The notes beneath the pieces were generated by a model. That model saw nothing but the letters and a program-made list of their open reading frames with translations. It made no database searches and was not told the origin of the DNA. Below, piece by piece: positions 5,655 to 13,820 of a DNA stretch of 16,836 nt. The stretch is from Myxococcales bacterium (GTDB lineage: Bacteria > Myxococcota > Myxococcia > Myxococcales > Myxococcaceae). Numbering within the stretch: position 1 is the first letter of the stretch; the number at the start of each line of letters is the position of its first letter. The position numbers and the translations under genes are program-made. Where the stretch lies: contig PMBV01000457.1 in assembly GCA_003153055.1 (NCBI GenBank), positions 4,370 through 21,205 of the forward strand, in the 5' to 3' direction.

Positions 5655-8543
5655 ATGCGCATCGTCTGCCAGAAGTGCTCCTCCGCCTATGCCATCGACG
5701 ACAAGTTCGTCACCAGCAAGGGCGTGCGGGCGCAGTGCCCTCGGTGCCGCCACCTCCAGTTGGTGAAGAGAGACGAGCCAGCCCAGAGCTCGGCTCCGGC
5801 CCCCCAGCCGCCGCCGGTCCCTCCGCCAATGCCCTCGCAGCCGGGCCAGCGAGCGCCCGTGTCACCCCCGCCCGCGCCGACGCCCTTCCTCTTCGATCTG
5901 AGCGCCCCTCCGGTGCCGCCGAGCGCGGGTCGATCGAGCGTTTCGTCGCCGGCGCCCTTCGCCTTCGACTTCGCCGCTCCACCGCCCTCCGGGTCGGCTC
6001 CGGCACCCATCGATCTCGGTCCAGCGCCTCCGTCGGGCCCGTCACGGGGCGGGCAGCCGGCACAGGGCTTCGACTTCGGTGAGCTCCAACCACCGCCGCC
6101 ACCGGTCGCTTCCTCGCCTTCGGGTTCCTCTTTCGACTTTGGCGGCTTCACGGCCCCGTCAGGGACGCCGGTGCCCGAGCCCGACGCGGCGCTCCTCGAC
6201 TTCGTCTCGGCTCCGACGGCGGTGTCTTCAACCGGTACCTCTGGAGTCAAGTACCCAGTGGCTCCCGGTGCTCCCGACGAGGCGGAGACCTTTCAGTTCG
6301 GGATGCCACCCCCGCCCCAGCCCGGCAGCACGCCCTTGTGCAAGTCGTGTAACAAGCCTCTGCTCGACCCCTTCGATCAGGCGCTGGGGACGTGCGACGA
6401 GTGCCGGAACAAGGTGGCCAGCGACCCGACGCCCGAGGGTGAGGTCGAGGCGTCTTCGAAGGTCGAGCGGGTGTCGAGCGGCGAAATTCAGGCGAAGCTC
6501 AAGGCCGCGCAGGAGCCCAAGCCCTCGGTGCCTCCACCGCCAGCGCCGGTCTTCGGGGCCTCCGCCACCAAGCAAGAGCCGGCTACCGTGAGGTCAGCGG
6601 CCCGCGAGCGGCCGACCTGGAACGCAGGGCGCACCATCGGCATCATCCTCGGCCTCGCGGTCGCCGTCGGCCTGTCGGTCTACTTCGTCATCAAGCGGCC
6701 CTGGGCCCGCAAGGCGCCGACGCTGGTGGCCAAGCACGACACCAGCCCTCGGCCCGTGGAGGGCATCATTCAGCAGTGGCGCCTCAACTACCCCGAGCTG
6801 GCGGGCGAGTCGGTCAAGAAGTCGAAGGACTACGTCGAGCTGGGTGAGACGCTGATCTCCAAGGATACCACCGGCGCGTACCGCGACGCCGAGGAGGCTT
6901 TCCGCAAGGCGCTGGTGCTCGACCCATCGTCCGACCGAGCCATTGCCGGCTGGGCCCTCGTCCTGGCCTTCGGTCGAGATGCGCAGATCGACGACGCCAC
7001 CGCCAAGGCCGCCGAGTCGATGCTGATGACGGCCGAGCAGCGCAACGGGGAACCGAGGGTGTACGTGGCCCACGCCCACCTGCTCATCGCCCGCGGTGGA
7101 AACCCGAACGACATCCGGGTGCTGGCGGAGCGGGGCAAGAGCAGCCCCAACCCCTCGGACAAGGCCCTCGCCGCGCTGGCCATCGGGCAGACGCTCCTCA
7201 CCAAGAACCCCCAGCTCGCGTCGGCGGCCTTCCGCGAATCGCTGGGCCTCGACCCCAAGTTGAAGCGGGCGTACTTCTCGCAATCGCAGCTCGCCGCCTC
7301 GCTGGGCAATTACAAGGAGGCCATCGAAGACCTTGAGCATCGCCTCGAGCTGGACAAGGACCAGTGGGAGGCCGCCGAGGGCCTGGCCAGGCTGTACGTC
7401 GACGTGGGCGAGCTCGCCAGGGCCCGGAAGGTGCTGGAGACCGCCAAGGAGGTCCTCCCCTCGGCGGGGCGACCGCGGCTAACGCTGGCCATGCTCGATT
7501 ACCAGCACCTGGGCGAGCTCGCGAAGGCCGAGGGCGAGCTGCTCTCGCTGACCACCGCCTCCGAGCTGCCAGCCTCCGAGCGAGCCGAGGCGTGGATGCA
7601 CATCGGCACCGTGCGCCGGCTGTTGGGCGAGCCGGACAAGGCCGCCCAGGCGCTGGAGCAGGCCCTCGACCTGAGGCCCGATCTCTCCTCGGCGCGCCTG
7701 CAGAAGTTCCTGGTGTTGATCGATCGCGGCGTCCTCTCCTCGGCGAGGCTCGAGCTCGATGCCCTCAAGGGAAAGCTGAAAGACCCGTCGCTCGAGGGGC
7801 TCCTCGAGGGCCGGCTGCTCCTGGCCGAGAATCGCCTCGACGAGGCGCTCAAGGCCTTGACCGACGTGGCTGACGGTGACGCCCGCCGGGCCGACGCCGT
7901 GCTCCTGGCGGGGGCGGCCGCGGCCAAGGCGCGGAAAGACGGCAAGGCCTGGGAGCTCTGCCTCAGGCGAGGGCTCAAGGTCGACCCGCACTCGCGCCCG
8001 GTGCCATCGCTCACCCAGCTCTACGTTCGCCCGGCTGATCTCCTCAAGGCCGCCGTGGGGGCCTTCGAGCACCTCTCTCCCACCAGCGAGGAGGACCCCA
8101 ACCCTTCACTCTGCGAGGGTCTCGTCGCCTGGTATTTGGAAGATCTCCCCTCGGCCGATCGAGCCTTTGGCCGGGTCAACACCATCGACCCCCGCAACGC
8201 CGACGCCTATGCGTTCCGGGCCCTCATCGCCCTGGCGAGAAAAGACACGGTCACCGCCCAGCGCCTGGCTTCCCGGGGGGCCGATGCCAGCAAGACCAAC
8301 GCCCTCGTCTACGCCGCCCTGGGGCTGGCCGAGCTGCAGGCGAACCGCCCGGAGGCAGCCAAGAGCGCCGCCACCTCTTCGCTCAAGCAGAGCTCCTCGC
8401 TCCTCCTGGGCAAGACGGTGCTGGGAGAGGCCACCGCGCGCACCAAGGACCCCGAGGAGGCCCGGCGGATCCTCACCAGTGTGCTTCTCGCAGATCCACT
8501 GTACCGCGATGCCAAGCGCGTGTTGTACAAGCAGCAACTGTGA
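5655..8543 (+). CDS. Zinc-ribbon / proline-rich / single-TM / TPR protein
   Basis: A 962-residue multidomain protein of unknown function. In order: an MJ0042-type zinc ribbon (Cys5, Cys8, Cys28, Cys31); a proline-rich low-complexity linker (about residues 38-225) with a spaced aromatic-acidic repeat (FLFDL at 78, then FAFDF, two FDFG, LLDF, and FQFG at 213); a second zinc ribbon (Cys229, Cys232, Cys247, Cys250); a charged stretch; one transmembrane helix at about 327-347; and tandem TPR-like helices from about 380 to the end. This cytosolic-ribbon, linker, TM, repeat layout resembles myxobacterial proteins such as GltJ/AgmX of the gliding machinery, but that comparison is inference, and basic residues on both sides of the TM leave topology open. 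ATG at 5655 follows purH by 15 nt; the stop overlaps the purD start in GTGA. Confidence 0.85.
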   Translation: MRIVCQKCSSAYAIDDKFVTSKGVRAQCPRCRHLQLVKRDEPAQSSAPAPQPPPVPPPMPSQPGQRAPVSPPPAPTPFLFDLSAPPVPPSAGRSSVSSPAPFAFDFAAPPPSGSAPAPIDLGPAPPSGPSRGGQPAQGFDFGELQPPPPPVASSPSGSSFDFGGFTAPSGTPVPEPDAALLDFVSAPTAVSSTGTSGVKYPVAPGAPDEAETFQFGMPPPPQPGSTPLCKSCNKPLLDPFDQALGTCDECRNKVASDPTPEGEVEASSKVERVSSGEIQAKLKAAQEPKPSVPPPPAPVFGASATKQEPATVRSAARERPTWNAGRTIGIILGLAVAVGLSVYFVIKRPWARKAPTLVAKHDTSPRPVEGIIQQWRLNYPELAGESVKKSKDYVELGETLISKDTTGAYRDAEEAFRKALVLDPSSDRAIAGWALVLAFGRDAQIDDATAKAAESMLMTAEQRNGEPRVYVAHAHLLIARGGNPNDIRVLAERGKSSPNPSDKALAALAIGQTLLTKNPQLASAAFRESLGLDPKLKRAYFSQSQLAASLGNYKEAIEDLEHRLELDKDQWEAAEGLARLYVDVGELARARKVLETAKEVLPSAGRPRLTLAMLDYQHLGELAKAEGELLSLTTASELPASERAEAWMHIGTVRRLLGEPDKAAQALEQALDLRPDLSSARLQKFLVLIDRGVLSSARLELDALKGKLKDPSLEGLLEGRLLLAENRLDEALKALTDVADGDARRADAVLLAGAAAAKARKDGKAWELCLRRGLKVDPHSRPVPSLTQLYVRPADLLKAAVGAFEHLSPTSEEDPNPSLCEGLVAWYLEDLPSADRAFGRVNTIDPRNADAYAFRALIALARKDTVTAQRLASRGADASKTNALVYAALGLAELQANRPEAAKSAATSSLKQSSSLLLGKTVLGEATARTKDPEEARRILTSVLLADPLYRDAKRVLYKQQL

Positions 8544-9787
8544 GAGTCCTCGTCCTCGGGAGCGGCGCGCGCGAGCACGCCTTGGTCTGGAAGCTGTCGT
8601 GCGATCCCTCGGTGTCGCTGATCGCCGCGCCGGGAAACCCCGGCATCGCTCAACTGGCGACCTGCGTCGACGTCGACCTGGCTCGGCCGGCTGACGTGGT
8701 GGAGCTGGCGCGCCGTCACGCCATCGAGCTGGTGGTGGTGGGCCCAGAGGCGCCGCTGGTGGCGGGCGTGGCCGATGCCCTGCGGTCCAGCGGGTTCGCG
8801 GTATTCGGTCCGTCGGCGGCCGCGGCGCGGGTCGAGGGCTCCAAGGCCTACGCCAAGGAGATCATGCTGGCGGCCAAGGTGCCCACGGCGAGGAGCGAGC
8901 TGTTCGATGACGCGAAGGCCGCCGCTCGCCGGGCGCTGGCCTGGGGCCCCGTCGTGGTGAAGGCCGACGGGCTGGCGGCAGGCAAGGGGGTCGTGGTGGC
9001 CGAGAGTGGCCAGGAGGCGAGCGAGGCCTGCCTGGCGCTGGGGGCGCTGCCCGCTGGCAAGCAGATTCTCCTTGAGGAGCGCCTGAGCGGCCCCGAGCTG
9101 TCGGTCATCGCCCTGTGCGACGGCGAGCGCTTCGTGCTGTTGCCGCCCTCCCAGGACCACAAGCGCATCTTCGACGGAGATCAGGGGCCCAACACCGGCG
9201 GCATGGGGGCCTACGCGCCGGCGCGCTTCCTCACCGAGGCCGAGCTCGACCAGGTGGGCGCCACCGTCATCGCGCCGACGCTGGCCGAGCTGAGGGCCCG
9301 GGGCGCTCCCTTCATCGGAGCCCTCTACGCCGGTCTGATGTTGACGCCCCAGGGCCCCAAGGTTCTGGAGTTCAACTGCCGGCTGGGCGACCCGGAGACC
9401 CAGCCGCTGATGATGCTCCTCGACGAGCCGCTGGCCCCCCTGCTGCTTGCCTGCGCGCTGGGCCGCCTGAGCCAGCCCCGCGTGGCGACCCGGGCCGGCA
9501 TGGCCTTGGGCGTGGTGCTCGCCGCGAGGGGGTACCCGGAGGCGCCGGTGCTGGGCGACCCCATCGAGGGGCTCGAGGCGCCGCGGCCGGCCTCGGTGCA
9601 GGTGTTTCACGCTGGCACCCGTCGGGCCGACGGCGACGTCGTCACCAGCGGGGGCCGGGTACTGACGGTCTGCGCGCAGGCCGCGACGCTCGAGCAGGCC
9701 CGAGAGGCTGCCTACGCCGCGGCCGAGCCGCTCCGCTTCGAGGGCCGGCAGTTCAGGCGTGACATCGCAGCCAAGGCGCCGCGCTAG
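8540..9787 (+). CDS. purD: Phosphoribosylamine-glycine ligase (GAR synthetase)
   Basis: PurD is the second enzyme of de novo purine synthesis: it ligates glycine to phosphoribosylamine using ATP. This is a complete 415-residue ATP-grasp enzyme. Motifs are the N-terminal [20 protein letters not shown], the ATP-grasp loop [11 protein letters not shown] (Asp143 onward), [14 protein letters not shown] from Asp212, and the metal-binding [12 protein letters not shown] around 283-288. The usual residue before LGDPETQ is a variant here (CRLGD rather than VRFGD), which I judge tolerated. GTG at 8540 overlaps the preceding TGA (GTGA), implying translational coupling. It ends 2 nt before lptF. Confidence 0.97.
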   Translation: MRVLVLGSGAREHALVWKLSCDPSVSLIAAPGNPGIAQLATCVDVDLARPADVVELARRHAIELVVVGPEAPLVAGVADALRSSGFAVFGPSAAAARVEGSKAYAKEIMLAAKVPTARSELFDDAKAAARRALAWGPVVVKADGLAAGKGVVVAESGQEASEACLALGALPAGKQILLEERLSGPELSVIALCDGERFVLLPPSQDHKRIFDGDQGPNTGGMGAYAPARFLTEAELDQVGATVIAPTLAELRARGAPFIGALYAGLMLTPQGPKVLEFNCRLGDPETQPLMMLLDEPLAPLLLACALGRLSQPRVATRAGMALGVVLAARGYPEAPVLGDPIEGLEAPRPASVQVFHAGTRRADGDVVTSGGRVLTVCAQAATLEQAREAAYAAAEPLRFEGRQFRRDIAAKAPR

Positions 9788-9789
9788 CG

Positions 9790-10890
9790 ATGCTGCGTCG
9801 CTCCCTGATGCTGGAGGTGATGCTGCCGTTCCTCGCGTGGACCGGCCTGCTCTGCGTCTTGCTCTTCGTGATGGCCTTCTTGAAGGGCACCGATCTGCTC
9901 CTGGGCAGTGCCGTCACCGGGTGGGATCTCACCCGCCTCATCGTGTTCTTGATGCCTCAGTTCCTGGTGCAGGCGGTGCCGATCGCGTTCCTGTTGGCGA
10001 TCCTCCTCGGCCTCGGGCGGCTGGCGGAAGATGGTGAGCTCAGCGCGCTGCAGGCCCTCGGGGTGTCGCCGGCCGAGGTGGTGCGGGCGCCGCTGGTGCT
10101 GAGCGTCGGGGTGACTGTCCTCTTGGCCGTGATGATGTCGACCGCCCAGCCCTGGGGGCAGCGAATGGTGCGCGAGGCGGCCCACGACATTCTCCGCCGG
10201 AACCTGATGAAAGACCTGAAGCCCGGGGTGTTCCACGAGGAGGTTCGCGGCCTCACGCTGTACACCGGGGCCGCCGACGGCGCTGGGCGGCTCAAGCAGG
10301 TGCTGGTGCACGACGAGCGCGACCCGGAGCGCCCGCTTCTGGTGCTGGCCTCGAAGGGCACCGTGTCGGCCACGAGCTGGGAGAACCTCTTGGAGTTCGA
10401 GCTCGATGACGGCGAGGTGCACCGTGCGTCGAGGGAGACCGACGAGTACACGGTGATCGGCTTTGGTCACGCCACGCTTCACGCTGGAGTGGGCGATTCG
10501 TACCTCCAGAAGAACCAGCTCAACAACATGCGCGATCAGCAGACGCCCTTCGAGCTCATCGAGGGAGTGCGCGCGGCGGAGCGGCGAGGCGAGGATCCGC
10601 GCCCACTCGCGGTGACGTTGCACTGGCGGCTGGGGCAGATGCTCATGCCCCTGTCGTTCGCCTTCCTCGGGGCCCCGCTGGCCATCGCGCGGAGGCGGGG
10701 CGGCCGGGCGTGGGGCGCGCTGCTCACCATGGCCGGCTACGTCGGGTTCTACGTGGTCGCCCGGCTGGCGGTTCAGCTGGCCGACGCGGGCTCGCTCCCG
10801 CCGCTGTTCGCTGGGCAGCTCCCCAACGTCATCTTCGTCGGGCTGGGGCTCCTGGTGCTGCTCCGGGTGGTGAAGCGAGGCGCCACGTGA
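9790..10890 (+). CDS. lptF: LPS export system permease LptF
   Basis: A 366-residue YjgP/YjgQ-family permease. LptF and LptG form the membrane part of the ABC transporter LptB2FG, which extracts LPS from the inner membrane and passes it to LptC and LptA. The architecture is clear: three N-terminal helices (about 11-31, 50-77, 101-118), a periplasmic beta-jellyroll-like middle (about 140-265), and three C-terminal helices (about 280-300, 309-330, 345-361). The cytoplasmic loop GELSALQALGVSP after helix 2 is the family's coupling-helix region that contacts LptB. ATG at 9790 is 2 nt after the purD stop; its own stop overlaps the lptG start. LptF versus LptG is assigned by order and sequence feel. 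No lptB, lptC or lptA is in the window. Confidence 0.88.
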   Translation: MLRRSLMLEVMLPFLAWTGLLCVLLFVMAFLKGTDLLLGSAVTGWDLTRLIVFLMPQFLVQAVPIAFLLAILLGLGRLAEDGELSALQALGVSPAEVVRAPLVLSVGVTVLLAVMMSTAQPWGQRMVREAAHDILRRNLMKDLKPGVFHEEVRGLTLYTGAADGAGRLKQVLVHDERDPERPLLVLASKGTVSATSWENLLEFELDDGEVHRASRETDEYTVIGFGHATLHAGVGDSYLQKNQLNNMRDQQTPFELIEGVRAAERRGEDPRPLAVTLHWRLGQMLMPLSFAFLGAPLAIARRRGGRAWGALLTMAGYVGFYVVARLAVQLADAGSLPPLFAGQLPNVIFVGLGLLVLLRVVKRGAT

Positions 10891-11981
10891 GCTGGACCCT
10901 CACCCGGTTGATCTTCCGCCTCTACCTCGAGGTGTTCCTCGGCCTGTTGGCTGGGGTGCTGGTGGTCTTCTTGGTGGGCGACTTCTCCGACCGGTTGGGC
11001 GCCTACATCGACCGGCCGATCTCCGACGTGGCGCTCCTGTACTGGAACAAGCTGCTGGTGGCGATTCACCAGCTCACTCCGGCGGCGATGCTCCTGGCGG
11101 GCGGGGTGACCGTGTCGACGCTGCGCAAGCGCGGCGAGTGGATCGCCATGCAGTCGCTGGGGCTCTCGCGAATGGTCATTGTCCTCCCGGTGGCGCTGGT
11201 GGCGCTGACCTCGGCGGCCGGGCTGGTCGCTTACGACGAGCTGGTGGTGACGCGGGCGGGGCCGGCCATCGACCGGATGCTGGTGGAGCGCTTTGGGCGC
11301 TACGGTGACTTCTCGCTGTTCTACTCGCCGCACCGGTGGTTCCGCGTCGAGCACCACCTGGTGTACGTGCGCGGTGAGGCGGGGCCGGGGTGGCTCAAGG
11401 ACGTGAGCTTCTATGAGCTCGATGACGCGTTTCGCCTGGTGCGCCGCTTCGACGCCGCCGAGGTGAAGTACCTCGCTGGCGATCGTTGGGCCCTCACCCA
11501 GGCCGTGGAGCGCGCGTTCCCCTCGGCTGACGTGTCGACCGTCGAGCATCACGAGCAGCTCGTGTTGAGGCTCCCTGGGTCCTCTGCTGACACCTTCTCA
11601 GTCGCGCTCGGCCGCCCGGAGTACATGCGCACCGGCGAGCTCTTGCAACAGCTCGCGGTTCGCGAGCGGGTGGGGTTCGCGACCGAGCGGCTGCGCTTCG
11701 CCTTGCACAACCGCTTCACGTACCCGGCGATCGGCGTGGCCGGCACGATGCTGACTCTGGCGTTGGCGTTGCGGCGGACCCGTAAGGGGCACATTACGCA
11801 GGCGCTGCTCGAGGGGTTGGTCGTGACTTTGGGGTTGTTCGCCATGGTTCTCGCGGCCAAGTCACTGGTGCTGGGCGGGCGGCTCTCGGCGGGTTTGGCG
11901 GCCTGGGGGCCGGTGCTGGTGCTGCTCGCGGTGAGCCTGGGCATGGGGTGGAACGCCGAGCGGCCCCGGAGGGCTGCCTGA
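10887..11981 (+). CDS. lptG: LPS export system permease LptG
   Basis: A 364-residue paralogue of the preceding gene and its expected partner in LptB2FG. Helices are at about 12-31, 55-80 and 96-115, followed by a periplasmic domain and three C-terminal helices (about 275-295, 308-328, 335-355). The loop RKRGEWIAMQSLGLS after helix 2 matches the coupling region in family members. GTG at 10887 overlaps the lptF stop as GTGA, which argues for coupled translation at equal dosage. It is the last gene of the long plus-strand run; 730 bp of gene-free DNA follows. Confidence 0.87.
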   Translation: MSWTLTRLIFRLYLEVFLGLLAGVLVVFLVGDFSDRLGAYIDRPISDVALLYWNKLLVAIHQLTPAAMLLAGGVTVSTLRKRGEWIAMQSLGLSRMVIVLPVALVALTSAAGLVAYDELVVTRAGPAIDRMLVERFGRYGDFSLFYSPHRWFRVEHHLVYVRGEAGPGWLKDVSFYELDDAFRLVRRFDAAEVKYLAGDRWALTQAVERAFPSADVSTVEHHEQLVLRLPGSSADTFSVALGRPEYMRTGELLQQLAVRERVGFATERLRFALHNRFTYPAIGVAGTMLTLALALRRTRKGHITQALLEGLVVTLGLFAMVLAAKSLVLGGRLSAGLAAWGPVLVLLAVSLGMGWNAERPRRAA

Positions 11982-12180
11982 GCTGAGGGTCTCTCGATCT
12001 CTCGTGCGGCAGATCTGGTGGTGTCCCATGGGCCATGCGAGCGGATGAGGTCGCCGCGTTCTCCGAGCGGGCAGGGCGGTGCGAACGTGCCTTGAGGTAC
12101 GAGGGTGGGGTTGGTGCCCACCGACCGAGGCGGTCTGGCCAGCCCCTCGACCCGAGACCGCGGTGAGCACACGTGAGGGT

Positions 12181-12378
12181 CTACGAGCCCGACCCAGTAC
12201 TCCACGGTCGACTGGCACGGGCTTCCCGCCCCCCTCGGCCCCAAAGACCACCTACCGAGTGGGCACGGGTCTCCCAGCGTGTCATCACGGTGTACAAATC
12301 TGTACTCCGTGATGACAGGGCTGGGGACTGACCCGTCCTCGAGGTCGGGTACCGAGGCGCAGAGTTCCGAGCTCGTAG
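12181..12378. repeat. Possible small element bounded by short inverted repeats
   Basis: CTACGAGCCCG at 12181-12191 reappears inverted as CGAGCTCGTAG ending at 12378, ten of eleven positions matching. The bracket encloses the 38-nt hairpin, and the flanks just outside that hairpin (ACGGGTCTCCCAGC on the left, GCTGGGGACTGACCCGT on the right) are also imperfectly symmetric. No target-site duplication is evident. It may be a MITE-like remnant or simply an extended structured region. Confidence 0.3.
12280..12317. repeat. Strong 38-nt hairpin / dyad
   Basis: TGTCATCACGG (12280-12290) and CCGTGATGACA (12307-12317) are perfect inverted copies. After one T-T mismatch, GTACA (12292-12296) and TGTAC (12301-12305) continue the stem to an AATC loop. 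That is 16 pairs in 17 positions in a gene-free interval, far beyond chance. There is no T-run on either side, so it is not a canonical rho-independent terminator, though it could act on both converging transcripts. Confidence 0.85.
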
Positions 12379-12711
12379 TGCGCGGCGCGGGGCCCGATGA
12401 AGGTCCTGTAGCTGGAGCGACCTGCTCCGCTCGGCGCCGCCCGTGTCCCTGGGGCGAGTCGTCAAGCGAAGGACCGGCGACGCGCTGGTGGTGTTCCTCA
12501 GCGACGTGGCTGCGGGTGCCGCGCGCTCAAGGCCGCCCGTCCTCGGCTTCATCGCCTGTGGAATCGCGTCGATGGCCCAAAGTCGAGGGGCTGGTGGCGG
12601 TGAGCAGGGCGAGGGCTCCCTGACCCGCTGCCCGCCCTCGAGGCTGTTGGGTGGCTCTCCGGTGGAGGTGGACCATTTCGGCAGCGCAGGAGCGGTTCGC
12701 ACGAGCTGGTA

Positions 12712-13791
12712 CTACCCGGGAGCGAGTGCCCGCCGGTAAGCCTCGAGCGTGCGGCGGGCACAATCGTCCCATGAATACCGGAGCGCCCGCTCCCGGCCGG
12801 CCTCGGAGAGGCGTTGCCGCAGGCCCTCGTCGCGGAACAGGCTCTGTGCCGCCTCCTTCCATGCGAGGGGGTTATCGGGAGAGACGAGCAGCCCCGCGGG
12901 GCCGATCACCTCGGGGTGGGCGCCGCTGCCCGAGGCGACGACCGGCGCTCCGCACGCCATGGCTTCGAGGGCCGGCAGACCGAAGCCCTCGTAGCGGGAG
13001 GGCACCAAGACCGCGGTGGCCCCCGCGTAGAATCGAACCAACTCGGCATCGGGAATCGGCGAGAGCTCGATGGTCTTCTCTCCGAAGCGCAGCACCCTCC
13101 GCGCCCCTCGCCCGGCCAACAGCACCAGCGGTATGGGCAACGCCTCGGCGATCGACTGGAGCACCCCGAGGTTCTTGTGCGCCTTGATGCTGCCAATGGC
13201 GGCGAAGTAGCGGGGCGGCAGGCCGCGGCGGGCGCGGAAGTCGGCCAGCTCCGAGGGCGGGGCGGGGCGAAAGCTGGCGTCGACTCCGTTGTAGATGACC
13301 TGGAGCCGCTCGGGCTCGAGGCCCAGGTGCGCGGCCAGCTCGCGGCGGCTGAACTCCGAGACGGTGATGAGCGCCCTGGCCCGCTGGGCGCGTGGGCCCA
13401 CCACCATGCGATAGTAGGCCACCCGCGTCAGCGTGGCGCTCTCGGGCAAGGCCAGGTGCGTCGCGTCGTGGAGCGTCACCACCAAGCGACCAGGCCACAG
13501 CGCAGGCACCGAGAAGGACGTCGCGTGGAACAGATCGGGCCCGGCTCGCACGAGCGTCGCCGCGAGCGTCGGCTGTTCGAAGGCCGAGAGGAAGTCGACC
13601 GAGGTGTGCACCAGCGGAATCCGCGGCGCCAGCTCACCCAGCTCCTCGGCTGAGAAGCCCGGGCCGACCAAGCCATGGAACTGCCAGCTCGGCTCGAGCA
13701 GCGGCATTCGCCGAGTGAGCTCGAGCGCGTAGCGGGCGATTCCATGCAGGGGGCCGCGCACCATTCGGAGATCGATGAGCACCTTCGGCAC
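12712..13791 (-). CDS. GT4-family glycosyltransferase
   Basis: A 359-residue retaining glycosyltransferase of the GT-B fold. The N-terminal domain starts VLIDLRMVRGPLHGIARYA, a form in which the glycine-rich loop GIARY binds the acceptor side; LFHATSF and VVTLHDATH follow. The C-terminal donor domain has FAAIGSIKAHKN and the E-x7-E signature YEGFGLPALEAMACGAP with Glu268 and Glu276. These families usually transfer mannose, rhamnose or related sugars in polysaccharide assembly; donor and acceptor cannot be read from sequence. I chose GTG at 13791 (VPKVLIDLR) because upstream codons would run into the divergent gene. No clear ribosome-binding site is seen. It converges with lptG and diverges from the WbaZ-like gene with 29 bp between their start codons. 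Confidence 0.9.
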   Translation of the reverse strand: MPKVLIDLRMVRGPLHGIARYALELTRRMPLLEPSWQFHGLVGPGFSAEELGELAPRIPLVHTSVDFLSAFEQPTLAATLVRAGPDLFHATSFSVPALWPGRLVVTLHDATHLALPESATLTRVAYYRMVVGPRAQRARALITVSEFSRRELAAHLGLEPERLQVIYNGVDASFRPAPPSELADFRARRGLPPRYFAAIGSIKAHKNLGVLQSIAEALPIPLVLLAGRGARRVLRFGEKTIELSPIPDAELVRFYAGATAVLVPSRYEGFGLPALEAMACGAPVVASGSGAHPEVIGPAGLLVSPDNPLAWKEAAQSLFRDEGLRQRLSEAGRERALRYSWDDCARRTLEAYRRALAPG

Positions 13792-13820
13792 GTCACCGAG
13801 CGTACCGCAGCCGCCCCGGC

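Larger units (their letters stand above)
11982..12711. other. Convergent gene-free interval between lptG and the GT4 gene
   Basis: A 730-bp gap between genes that converge on it. I find no frame with family features; the longer open frames on both strands here have low-complexity Arg/Pro/Ser-rich translations typical of antisense GC-rich DNA. The interval holds the 38-nt hairpin at 12280-12317, a looser inverted-repeat bracket at 12181-12378 and a small GACCG/CGGTC hairpin at 12123-12135. The rest (12379-12711) could be decayed coding sequence or untranslated DNA; nothing decides between these. Confidence 0.6.

Noticed and set aside
11984..12182. Direct repeat TGAGGGTCT at 11984 and 12174
   Set aside because: Only 9 bp, with no further flanking similarity; expected by chance.
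12280..12317. Calling the hairpin a rho-independent terminator
   Set aside because: There is no T-run after the stem on either strand and it is about 300 nt beyond the lptG stop and about 400 nt beyond the GT4 stop.
12181..12702. 173-codon minus-strand open frame in the convergent gap
   Set aside because: Ser/Pro/Arg-rich translation with no domain features, and it spans the strong hairpin.
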